Below, piece by piece: positions 53,394 through 60,635 of a DNA stretch of 64,000 nucleotides. The position numbers and the translations under genes were made by a program. Below the pieces are notes generated by a model that was not told where the DNA came from, did no database searches, and was given only the letters and a program-made list of their open reading frames with translations. The stretch is from Rugamonas apoptosis (lineage in GTDB: Bacteria > Pseudomonadota > Gammaproteobacteria > Burkholderiales > Burkholderiaceae_D): contig NZ_JACEZU010000006.1 in NCBI RefSeq assembly GCF_014042355.1, positions 62,001 through 126,000 of the forward strand, read 5' to 3'. Position 1 is the stretch's first letter, and every line of letters starts with the position of its first letter.

Positions 53394-54635
53394 TTATGCC
53401 TTGATCTTGAACGAGTCCGCGTACGCCTTGGGGTTCTTGCCATCCCACACGGTGCCGTCCAGCAGCTTGGCGCTGCGCAGCGGCGACTTGGGCAGGCTGA
53501 CCTTGGCCATGGCGGCGGCATCCTGGTACACGTCGATGCGGCTGACCTGCTTGGCCACCGCCAGGTAATCGGGCTCGCTCTTGAGCAGGCCCCAGCGCTT
53601 CTGCTGCGTGAGGAACCACATGCCGTCCGACAGGTAGGGGAAATTCACGCTGCCGTCGTTGAAGAACTTCATGTAGTTCGGATCGTCCCAGGTCTTGCCC
53701 AGGCCATTCTGGTAGCGGCCCAGGATGCGCTGGTTGATCACATCGACCGAAGTGTTGACGTAGGATTTATCGGCGATGGTTTCGGCCATCTTCTGCTTGT
53801 TCGACAGCGAAGCGTCGATCCAGCGTCCGGCGTCGAGAACGGCCGCCGTCAGCGCGCGCGCCGTGTTGGGATGCCTGGCCACCCATTCGGCGCTGGTGCC
53901 CAGCACCTTTTCCGGATGGTCGCGCCAGATGTCCTGGGTGGTAGTGGCCGTGATGCCCACGCCGTCGGCGATGGCGCGGTGATTCCACGGCTCGCCCACG
54001 CAAAAGCCGTCCATGTTCCCGATCCGCATATTGGCCACCATCTGTGGCGGCGGCACGGTGATGACCTTGGCATCCTTCATGGGGTTGATGCCGTGCGCGG
54101 CCAGCCAGTAGTACAACCACATGGCGTGGGTACCGGTGGGGAAGGTCTGGGCGAACGAGTATTCGCGCGGGTCGGCGCGCATCAGCCGGGCCAGCGAGGG
54201 GCCGTCCACGCCGCCCTTGTCGGCCACTTTCTTCGACAGGGTGATGGCCTGGCCATTATGGTTCAGGTTCATCAGCACGGCCATGTCCTTCTTCGGCCCG
54301 CCCGCGCCCAGCTGCACGCCGTAGATCAGCCCATACAGCACATGGGCCGCGTCCAGTTCACCGTTGACCAGCTTGTCGCGCACGCCGGGCCAGGACGACT
54401 CCTTGCTCAGCACGATCTTGATGCCGTACTTCTTGTCGAAGCCCAGCACGGACGCCATCACCACCGAGGCGCAGTCCGTGAGCGGAATGAAGCCCACCTT
54501 CACTTCCTCTTTTTCCGGTTTGTCGGAACCGGCGGCCCACACGCCGCGGGTGGCCAGGCCACCCAGGGCGGTGGCCGCGACACCAGCCTTGATCAGCGTA
54601 CGTCGGGTCAACTTGATGCGGGTATCGCTCGTCAT
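53394..54635 (-). CDS. nrtA: Nitrate/nitrite/bicarbonate-type ABC substrate-binding protein (Tat-exported)
   Basis: The 413-residue protein has a twin-arginine signal (LTRRTLIKAGVAATALGGLA) and the CmpA/NrtA features VKVGFIPLTDCASVVMASVLGFDKKYGI, DAAHVLYGLIYGVQLG, DGFCVGEPWNHRAI and WVARHPNTARALTAAVLDAGRWID. Family members bind nitrate, nitrite, cyanate or bicarbonate. Nitrate is favoured because a sigma-54 promoter and an NtrC site lie upstream. No nitrate-reductase genes are in the window. Confidence 0.87.
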   Translation of the reverse strand: MTSDTRIKLTRRTLIKAGVAATALGGLATRGVWAAGSDKPEKEEVKVGFIPLTDCASVVMASVLGFDKKYGIKIVLSKESSWPGVRDKLVNGELDAAHVLYGLIYGVQLGAGGPKKDMAVLMNLNHNGQAITLSKKVADKGGVDGPSLARLMRADPREYSFAQTFPTGTHAMWLYYWLAAHGINPMKDAKVITVPPPQMVANMRIGNMDGFCVGEPWNHRAIADGVGITATTTQDIWRDHPEKVLGTSAEWVARHPNTARALTAAVLDAGRWIDASLSNKQKMAETIADKSYVNTSVDVINQRILGRYQNGLGKTWDDPNYMKFFNDGSVNFPYLSDGMWFLTQQKRWGLLKSEPDYLAVAKQVSRIDVYQDAAAMAKVSLPKSPLRSAKLLDGTVWDGKNPKAYADSFKIKA

Positions 54636-54691
54636 CGTATCCTCATGCCTGGTCCATGGGCCGGCCGGCTGGCCGCCCTGCTTTCAATATC

Positions 54692-54707
54692 AGCAAGCGC
54701 TGTGCCA
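54692..54707 (-). promoter_or_regulatory. Sigma-54 promoter of the nitrate importer operon
   Basis: TGGCACAGCGCTTGCT on the minus strand has GG and GC separated by 10 bp and agrees with the TGGCAC-N5-TTGC consensus. The start point would be near 54682, about 46 nt before the nrtA ATG. Confidence 0.8.
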
Positions 54708-54798
54708 GCGAAAAAGCGGGAACCGAGGGGAAAAGACGTGCAACGGACGATGAAAATGGGCGGCGGCGGTGCGCGCCCGCGCCACAATGGACGGCGCG

Positions 54799-54813
54799 GC
54801 ACTGATATTGTGC
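54799..54813 (-). promoter_or_regulatory. NtrC binding site
   Basis: GCACTGATATTGTGC is a GCAC-N7-GTGC palindrome, as in NtrC sites. It is centred about 125 bp upstream of the predicted sigma-54 start, the usual distance for an enhancer. Only one full site is evident. Confidence 0.75.
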
Positions 54814-54840
54814 GACGCACCAAAAGAGGATGGCGGCGCG

Positions 54841-56187
54841 CTAGTGTGCGGCGGCGGCCGCCGGCAGCGACCGCGACGGCGACGGCGTTCGTGACGACGA
54901 TGCTGAGCGCCAGAGTGACCCGCGCTGGTCCTCCGCCAGCGCGCCCTGCTCCGGTGCAGCCAGCAGATCGGCGCGCGGGTCTTCCCAACCCGGCACGCCC
55001 TGTGGACAGGCGCTGCCGCGCAGCGCGCCGAAACGCAGCGTGGTGAAATTACCGCGCGGGGTGGTGGCGAAGCGGTAGTCCGATGCCTCGCCGGTGGCCA
55101 TCGACAGGGCCGGCGCGCGGGCGAAGCGCAGCCACGCGTTGACGTGGCAATCGTCGCGCTGAAGCTGGCGCAGCGCCCGCAGGCTGGCCGTGACCTCGCT
55201 CATCTCGACGATAGCCGGGTCCAGGGTGGTTTTGGCGCCGCCATCGACCAGCCGATGCGGACAGGCCAGCGGCGCCAGCCAGTCCGGCGCCAGGCTGGCC
55301 ACGCCGCGCCGCATGCGGTAGCTGCCGGCCGCCTCATCGCTCTCCACCGACACGAAATTCCAGCACAAGGGCTGGGACGGATAGGCCGTCATGGCCACGT
55401 CCACCACGCGCGCGCCCGGATCGATGCGCGCCAGCGCGGCGCGGATGCGCTGCCCGCCCACGTGAGACGCTACTCCCTGCCCCGCCACGTACACGCCGCA
55501 CAGGCCCAGCGCCAGCAGCAGCGCGGCGCGGCCTTGGGCACCGGCCCGGCGCTGCGCAGCCCCCAGCAATACGCCCGCACCCAGCAAGGCCGCGCACGAG
55601 GCCGCGCCCAGATAGCCTTTGAACGTGAAGAACAGCAGCGCGCACACAGGCACGGCCAGCGCCGCCATGCGTGCGCGCCGCGTGGCCAGCATCATGGCCA
55701 GCGGCGCACCGAAGGCGATCCAGTATAGCGGTTCGACAATGAACACCATGTCGCCATAGAACCAGCGGCCATCGAAGGGATAGAACGGGTGCAGGCCGTA
55801 GGAATTGGTGTAGTCGAGCAGCAGGTGCAGGCCCAGGCCGGCGCCGATGCTGGCGGCCAGTCCCCGGCTGGCCGGCCGGCTGGCCCGCAGCAAGGCGCGC
55901 GCGGCCGGCCAGCACAGCCACAACAGGACGGCCAGCGCCAGCGCCTGCGGCAGCGCGTACAGCAGCGTGTGGGTGTGGCCACGGTGGTTGAGCAGATAGC
56001 CCAGCGGATCGGGCAGCAAGCGAGAGAGGAACAGGTCGAGATCGGGGAAATTGCTGGCCAGCGCGCACGCGGTCAGCAGCAGGCGGCGCCGCGTACGGGC
56101 GCGCAAGGTATCTGCCTCCGGCGGCAGGCTGCGCTCCAGCAGCTCGCCCACGCCCAGGCCGACGATGGTGTGTGTGATGTTATCCAT
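54841..56187 (-). CDS. YdjM-like inner-membrane metal-dependent hydrolase
   Basis: The 448-residue protein starts MDNITHTIVGLGVGELLERSLPP and contains NFPDLDLFLSRL, NHRGHTHTLLYA, LLLDYTNSYGLHPFYPFDGRWFYGD: the HxxxD/H-type metal ligands of the YdjM/LexA-regulated hydrolase family (PF04307). At least six membrane helices follow, then a soluble domain of about 180 residues with paired Cys and a Ser/Pro/Ala-rich tail. The substrate is unknown. ATG at 56187 is used because the family starts there; one three codons upstream exists. Confidence 0.87.
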   Translation of the reverse strand: MDNITHTIVGLGVGELLERSLPPEADTLRARTRRRLLLTACALASNFPDLDLFLSRLLPDPLGYLLNHRGHTHTLLYALPQALALAVLLWLCWPAARALLRASRPASRGLAASIGAGLGLHLLLDYTNSYGLHPFYPFDGRWFYGDMVFIVEPLYWIAFGAPLAMMLATRRARMAALAVPVCALLFFTFKGYLGAASCAALLGAGVLLGAAQRRAGAQGRAALLLALGLCGVYVAGQGVASHVGGQRIRAALARIDPGARVVDVAMTAYPSQPLCWNFVSVESDEAAGSYRMRRGVASLAPDWLAPLACPHRLVDGGAKTTLDPAIVEMSEVTASLRALRQLQRDDCHVNAWLRFARAPALSMATGEASDYRFATTPRGNFTTLRFGALRGSACPQGVPGWEDPRADLLAAPEQGALAEDQRGSLWRSASSSRTPSPSRSLPAAAAAH

Positions 56188-56263
56188 GCACGGCATCTTA
56201 CAGGCTGGATGCCGATGGTGGCGCCGGCGCCCGTCAGCGGGCGGGCCGGCGCCTCAGGCCAGC

Positions 56264-57307
56264 TCAGTAGGCGATCTGGTTGCGGCCCTGCTGCTTGGCC
56301 CGCAGCAGGGCCGCGCCGGCCTGGCGCAGCAGGCTGTCGCCGTCCGCGATTTCCATGTGGTTCAAGGCGCCCACGCCCACGCTGGCCGTGATGGGCAGTA
56401 TGCGCGTGGCGACCAGGTGCTGCTGCGCCTCGATCTTGACGCGCAGGTTCTCGGCCAGCTTGCAGGCGCCATCGAACGGCGTGTTGGGCAGCACGATGCA
56501 GATCTCCTCGCCGCCGTAGCGGGCCGCGATGTCGATCACGCGCACGCTTTCGCGCAGCATGCGGCCCACGCTGGCCAGCATCTGGTCGCCCACGGCGGGA
56601 CCGTAGCTGTCGTTAATCTGGCGGAAGTGGTCGAGGTCTATCATCAGCGCCGACAGCGGCGCGCGGAAACGCTTGGCGCGCGCCGTTTCGAACTTGAGGC
56701 GCTGCAGCAGCGAACGGCGGTTGTGCAGGCCGGTCAGCTCGTCCATGATGGTCAGCTGTTCCAGCTCGCGCACGGATTCGCCCAGCGCCTTGTCCTTGGC
56801 CCGCAATTCGATCAGGGCCATGGCCTGGCGCGCCAGCCGCGCCAGCGTCTGGCGCTGCTCGTCGTTCAGGCGGCCGGGCACGGTATCCATCACGCACAGG
56901 GTGCCGATGGCGAAACCGTCCGACGACGTCAACGCCACGCTGCTGTACATGCGCATGAACGGGGCGTTGACGGTAAGCGGCATGTGGGCCGTACGGTAGT
57001 CCGCTTGCAGGTCGGTGATTTCAGTGGCGCTGTCGCCCAGGATGGCCAGCGAGCAGTAGCAATCAGTGCGGGGCAGCGCGGACAGTTCCATGCCCGTGTG
57101 GGCCTTGATCCAGACGCGCTCCGCGTCCACCAGCGAAATGAAGGAATACGGTACGTTGCACAGCTTGGCCGCGAGCTCGGTGAGGAAGTCGAAATCCTCA
57201 CTGGCGGGGGTGTCAAGGATGTTGTAACGGTGCAAGGCGGCCAGGCGGAACTGGTCGGTCTGTGGTCTCGCCATGGGCAAGACATGGATTTTTTCTGCGG
57301 CCAGCAT
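56264..57307 (-). CDS. GAF-domain diguanylate cyclase (GGEEI variant)
   Basis: The 347-residue soluble protein has a GAF domain (residues 25-165: RYNILDTPASEDFDFLTELAAKLCNVPYSFISLVDAERVWIKAHTG) and a GGDEF domain (MDELTGLHNRRSLLQRL, LMIDLDHFRQINDSYG, YGGEEICIVLPN). The signature is GGEEI, not GGEEF; the last position differs from the usual Phe but the metal and GTP residues are kept. No I-site (RxxD) is seen at the expected place. The start is 57307 or the ATG at 57274. Confidence 0.9.
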   Translation of the reverse strand: MLAAEKIHVLPMARPQTDQFRLAALHRYNILDTPASEDFDFLTELAAKLCNVPYSFISLVDAERVWIKAHTGMELSALPRTDCYCSLAILGDSATEITDLQADYRTAHMPLTVNAPFMRMYSSVALTSSDGFAIGTLCVMDTVPGRLNDEQRQTLARLARQAMALIELRAKDKALGESVRELEQLTIMDELTGLHNRRSLLQRLKFETARAKRFRAPLSALMIDLDHFRQINDSYGPAVGDQMLASVGRMLRESVRVIDIAARYGGEEICIVLPNTPFDGACKLAENLRVKIEAQQHLVATRILPITASVGVGALNHMEIADGDSLLRQAGAALLRAKQQGRNQIAY

Positions 57308-57443
57308 AAGACCCCCAAAGCAACACTATCGACACCAGCGCCGGGATAGCCGGAGTGGCCGGCCCGGGCCTTTTGTTACTTTGACAGTTTATCCCAAAAC
57401 CGGGGCCGCAAGCGTGCCCGCGGCCTGCGGTTCACAGCATTTT

Positions 57444-58106
57444 TTAAGCTTCCGTCATGATCTGGCGCAGCGCGCGCTCGAACACTTCCACCGGCTGGCC
57501 GCCGGAAATCAGGTGGCGCTGGTTGATGATGATGGCCGGCACGGAATTGATGCCGTGGCGGGCGAAGAATTGCTCGCGCTCGCGCACCTCGTCCGCGTAT
57601 TGATTGCTTTCGAGAACTTCCGACGCCGTGGCCGCATCCAGGCCCGCCTCGCCGGCCACGCGCACCAGCACGTCGTGCGCGCTGGGATTCTGGCCACGGC
57701 TGAAATACGCTTCCAGCAAGGCCAGTTTCAGCTCCTTCTGGCGCCCTTGCAGCTCGGCCCAGTGCAGCAGGCGGTGGGCGTCGAAGGTGTTGTAGATGCG
57801 GCTGCGCTGGTCGAGCGCGAAGTCGAAGCCCACTTCGGTGCCGCGGGCGCGGATGGCGGCCCGGGTCTGGGCTTGCTGCTCGGCGCTGGCGCCGTATTTT
57901 TCCATCAGGTGTTCGGTGATGTCCTGGCCTTCCGGGCCCATGTTGGGGTTCAGCTCGAACGGCTGGAAGTGCAGCGTGACGTCGGCCTCGTCGCCGATGC
58001 GGGCAATGGCCGCGTCCAGCGCCTTGAGCCCGATGGCGCACCAGGGGCAGGAAACGTCGGAGACGAAATCGATCGTGATAGGGGTGGTCATAGGGAGCCT
58101 TTGCAT
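57444..58106 (-). CDS. DsbA-family oxidoreductase, FrnE-like
   Basis: The 220-residue protein has the thioredoxin-fold FVSDVSCPWCAIGLKAL with CPWC (residues 20-23) and the FrnE-type C-terminal HGINSVPAIIINQRHLISGGQPVEVFERALR with the cis-Pro. No signal peptide, so it acts in the cytoplasm. FrnE-like proteins act in disulphide chemistry and stress. The ATG at 58106 or one at 58091 (MTTPITIDFV) could be the start; the shorter form fits the fold start better. Confidence 0.9.
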   Translation of the reverse strand: MQRLPMTTPITIDFVSDVSCPWCAIGLKALDAAIARIGDEADVTLHFQPFELNPNMGPEGQDITEHLMEKYGASAEQQAQTRAAIRARGTEVGFDFALDQRSRIYNTFDAHRLLHWAELQGRQKELKLALLEAYFSRGQNPSAHDVLVRVAGEAGLDAATASEVLESNQYADEVREREQFFARHGINSVPAIIINQRHLISGGQPVEVFERALRQIMTEA

Positions 58107-58259
58107 TGGTGACGCGCCGCGCGAGGTGCCGGCGCCCGCGCCGCAGATGGCGGCGGCGCGGCGAAATTCAAGCGGGCCGGGCAGATTCTGGCCGTTGCCG
58201 GCCGGGCCCCGGCCCGGCGCTGGTGCGCTGATTACGCTGATGCGCTGGTGCGCGAACGA

Positions 58260-58889
58260 TTACTTGTGCTTGGCCTTGGCGGCGCCGGCGCTCTTGCCGC
58301 CGATGCGGCTTTCCTTGCCGGCCAGCAAGTTAGAGATGTTCTGGCTGTGGCGGTAGGCCAGCAGCACGCTCATGGCGACCACGGCGAACAGTTGCGGCTC
58401 CACGCCGAACAGCAAGCCATAGTAGAACGGCGCGAACAGGGCCGCGATCAGGGCCGCCAGCGACGAATAACGGAACGCGAACGCCACCACCAGCCAGGTA
58501 GCCAGCGTGGCCAGGCCCAGCCAGGGGTTCAGGCCCAGCAGCACACCCAGCGCCGTGGCCACGCCCTTGCCGCCCACGAAGCGGAAGAAGATGGGCCACA
58601 GATGGCCCAGGAACACGGCGATGGCCACCAGCGCGATCGTCATGTCGCCCACCTGCAACAGGTCGGCGTAGCGGATCGCCAGCCACACGGCCAGCCAGCC
58701 CTTGGCGCCGTCGCCGATCAGGGTCATGATGGCGGCCTTCTTGTTGCCACTTCGCAACACATTAGTGGCGCCGGGGTTCTTGGAGCCGTAGGTGCGCGGG
58801 TCGGCGATGCCGAACAGACTGCTCATCACGACGGCGAACGAGATCGAGCCCACCAGATAGGCGGCCACGGTCATCCATACTGTATTCAT
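58260..58889 (-). CDS. plsY: Acyl-phosphate:glycerol-3-phosphate acyltransferase PlsY
   Basis: The 209-residue membrane protein has the PlsY motifs [56 protein letters not shown] and [23 protein letters not shown]. It transfers acyl groups from acyl-phosphate (made by PlsX) to glycerol-3-phosphate, the first step of phospholipid synthesis. The ATG at 58889 is the family start; 40 extra in-frame residues upstream are non-homologous. A positively charged C-terminal tail ([11 protein letters not shown]) is longer than usual. Confidence 0.97.
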   Translation of the reverse strand: MNTVWMTVAAYLVGSISFAVVMSSLFGIADPRTYGSKNPGATNVLRSGNKKAAIMTLIGDGAKGWLAVWLAIRYADLLQVGDMTIALVAIAVFLGHLWPIFFRFVGGKGVATALGVLLGLNPWLGLATLATWLVVAFAFRYSSLAALIAALFAPFYYGLLFGVEPQLFAVVAMSVLLAYRHSQNISNLLAGKESRIGGKSAGAAKAKHK

Positions 58890-59028
58890 TGTGTCCCTTT
58901 GCAGATAATTCCCGGCGCGCTGGGCCGGGGGAGGCTGAATATACACCAAGCCCGTCCCCGATCGGGAAAATTGTGCGGTTTTGCCAACGCTGCGCCACAT
59001 CGACGCCACGGGCTTTTTGAAAGGCTGG

Positions 59029-59520
59029 TCAGTCCGCCAGCGCGCACTGGACGGGGCGCGCGCCCAGCACGTCGATCAGCACCTGGGGCGCGATGCCCAC
59101 CAGGTAGCCGCGCCGGCCGCCGTTGATATAGATGGTTGCCAGGTCCAGGATCGATTGCTCCACATAGACCGGCATGGCCTTGCGGGTGCCGAACGGCGAA
59201 GTGCCGCCCACCTGGTAGCCGCTGTGGCGCTGCGCCACTTCCGGCTTGCACGGCTCGACCGACTTGCAGCCGATGGCGCGCGCCAGGTTCTTGGTCGACA
59301 CCTTGCAGTCGCCGTGCATCAGCACGATCAGCGGCTTGGCCGCCTCGTCCTGCATCACCAGCGTCTTGACCACGTGGTGCTCGTCCACGCCCAGTTCGCG
59401 CGCCGACACGGTGGTGCCGCCATGTTCCTCGTAGTCGTAGGGATGTTCGCTGAACGCCACCTGGTGCTTGCGCAGCAGTTGGGTCGCCTGGGTTTCTGAA
59501 ATGTGTTCTTTCTTTGCCAT
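59029..59520 (-). CDS. ybaK: Cys-tRNA deacylase YbaK
   Basis: The 163-residue protein starts [45 protein letters not shown] and has [55 protein letters not shown] and [14 protein letters not shown], as in YbaK. It hydrolyses Cys-tRNA(Pro) formed by mistake by ProRS. The start is ATG 59520; a much longer in-frame extension runs into the gene at 59560 on the other strand and is rejected. Confidence 0.95.
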   Translation of the reverse strand: MAKKEHISETQATQLLRKHQVAFSEHPYDYEEHGGTTVSARELGVDEHHVVKTLVMQDEAAKPLIVLMHGDCKVSTKNLARAIGCKSVEPCKPEVAQRHSGYQVGGTSPFGTRKAMPVYVEQSILDLATIYINGGRRGYLVGIAPQVLIDVLGARPVQCALAD

Positions 59521-59559
59521 GCCGTGATACGCTAAACGTTCGCTAAGGAGTGTCGCATT

Positions 59560-60621
59560 ATGCAGCAAGAAATTCGCTTTGCCACTTTCAATGTTTGCAA
59601 CCTGGCCCCGGCCGGGGCGAAATTGTATGACAACCTGGCGCCGCTGACGGCGGCGGAATACGAAGCGAAAATCGATTGGACGGCGCACCAGCTCGACCAG
59701 CTCGACGCGGACGTGGTGGGGCTGCAGGAAGTATTCAGCCTGGATGCGCTGCGCGACGTGCTGGCGCGCAGCCGGCGCTACGGCGGCGCCAGCGTGGCTG
59801 GCGTGGCGCCCGATCCGCACGCCGAACGCCTCACGCCGCAGGTGGCGCTGATCTCGCGCCTGCCGCTGGCGGCGCCGGCCGCCAGCCACCCCACCTTCCC
59901 CGCTGGCGTGGCCATGCCCATCCATTGCCGCGACGCCGAGCGCTACGCGCGCGCGCCCGTGCATGCGCGGCTGCTGCTGCCCGGCGGCACCGAGCTCGAC
60001 GTGCTGGTGGTGCACCTGAAATCGAAACGGCCCGACTACCGCAGCGGCGATGCCAACGGCAACGGTGGCAACGGTGGCAATAGCGGCAATGGCGGCAACA
60101 ACGGCAACGGCGGCCATGGCAACGGTGGCCCCGATTCCATGCAGTACGCCCAGGCCAACCTGCGCTCATTGATCCGGCGCGGCACGGAGGCGGTGGCGCT
60201 GCGCGCGCTGGCCGGCGAACTGGCGCTGAACGCGCGGCGTCCGTGCGTGGTACTGGGCGACTTCAACGACACGCTCGATGCCGTCACCACCAGCATCGTG
60301 CTGGGCGCCGGCGCCCCCTGCTCGCCGGACGACGAATTGCGCGGCCGCCTGTTCGACAGCAACCAGATCCAGCTGCGCCAGGATCAGGCGCGCCACCTGG
60401 GCTACACCAACGTCCACGAAGGGCGCTTCATGACCATCGACCATGTGCTGGTGTCTGAGCATTTCAACCCGGCCTCGCGCCACGCCATCGGTGAAGTGCT
60501 GGAAGTGAACTACCTGAACGACCACCTGCTGCTGCAGCGCCCGGAAACCTCCGACCACGGCCAAGTGCTGGTGCGGCTGCGGCTAAACGGCGTGGCCACC
60601 CCGGTCCCGCCGCTGCGCTAG
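59560..60621 (+). CDS. Endonuclease/exonuclease/phosphatase (EEP) family protein
   Basis: The 353-residue protein has EEP motifs: FATFNVCNLAP (residues 7-17), DVVGLQEVFS (catalytic Glu near 57), VLVVHLKSKRPDYR near 150, CVVLGDFNDTLDAV (DxN) near 230, IDHVLVSEHF and SDHGQVLVRL at the end (SDH). Inserted between VHLKSKRP and the rest is a Gly/Asn repeat (about 163-190). No signal peptide, so probably cytoplasmic. The substrate (DNA, phospholipid or sugar phosphate) is unknown. Divergent from ybaK (39 bp apart). Confidence 0.9.
   Translation: MQQEIRFATFNVCNLAPAGAKLYDNLAPLTAAEYEAKIDWTAHQLDQLDADVVGLQEVFSLDALRDVLARSRRYGGASVAGVAPDPHAERLTPQVALISRLPLAAPAASHPTFPAGVAMPIHCRDAERYARAPVHARLLLPGGTELDVLVVHLKSKRPDYRSGDANGNGGNGGNSGNGGNNGNGGHGNGGPDSMQYAQANLRSLIRRGTEAVALRALAGELALNARRPCVVLGDFNDTLDAVTTSIVLGAGAPCSPDDELRGRLFDSNQIQLRQDQARHLGYTNVHEGRFMTIDHVLVSEHFNPASRHAIGEVLEVNYLNDHLLLQRPETSDHGQVLVRLRLNGVATPVPPLR
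60049..60132 (+). repeat. GGCAAC-type simple repeat in the EEP gene
   Basis: About 84 bp of imperfect GGCAAC/GGTGGC units encode a Gly/Asn-rich loop in the EEP protein. It is in frame and keeps the gene intact. Confidence 0.85.
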
Positions 60622-60635
60622 CGCGGGTTGCCGGT

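Noticed and set aside
59521..60117. Long N-terminal extension of YbaK
   Set aside because: The extra 199 codons lie antisense to the EEP gene and contain only Val/Ala/Arg/His-rich shadow sequence.
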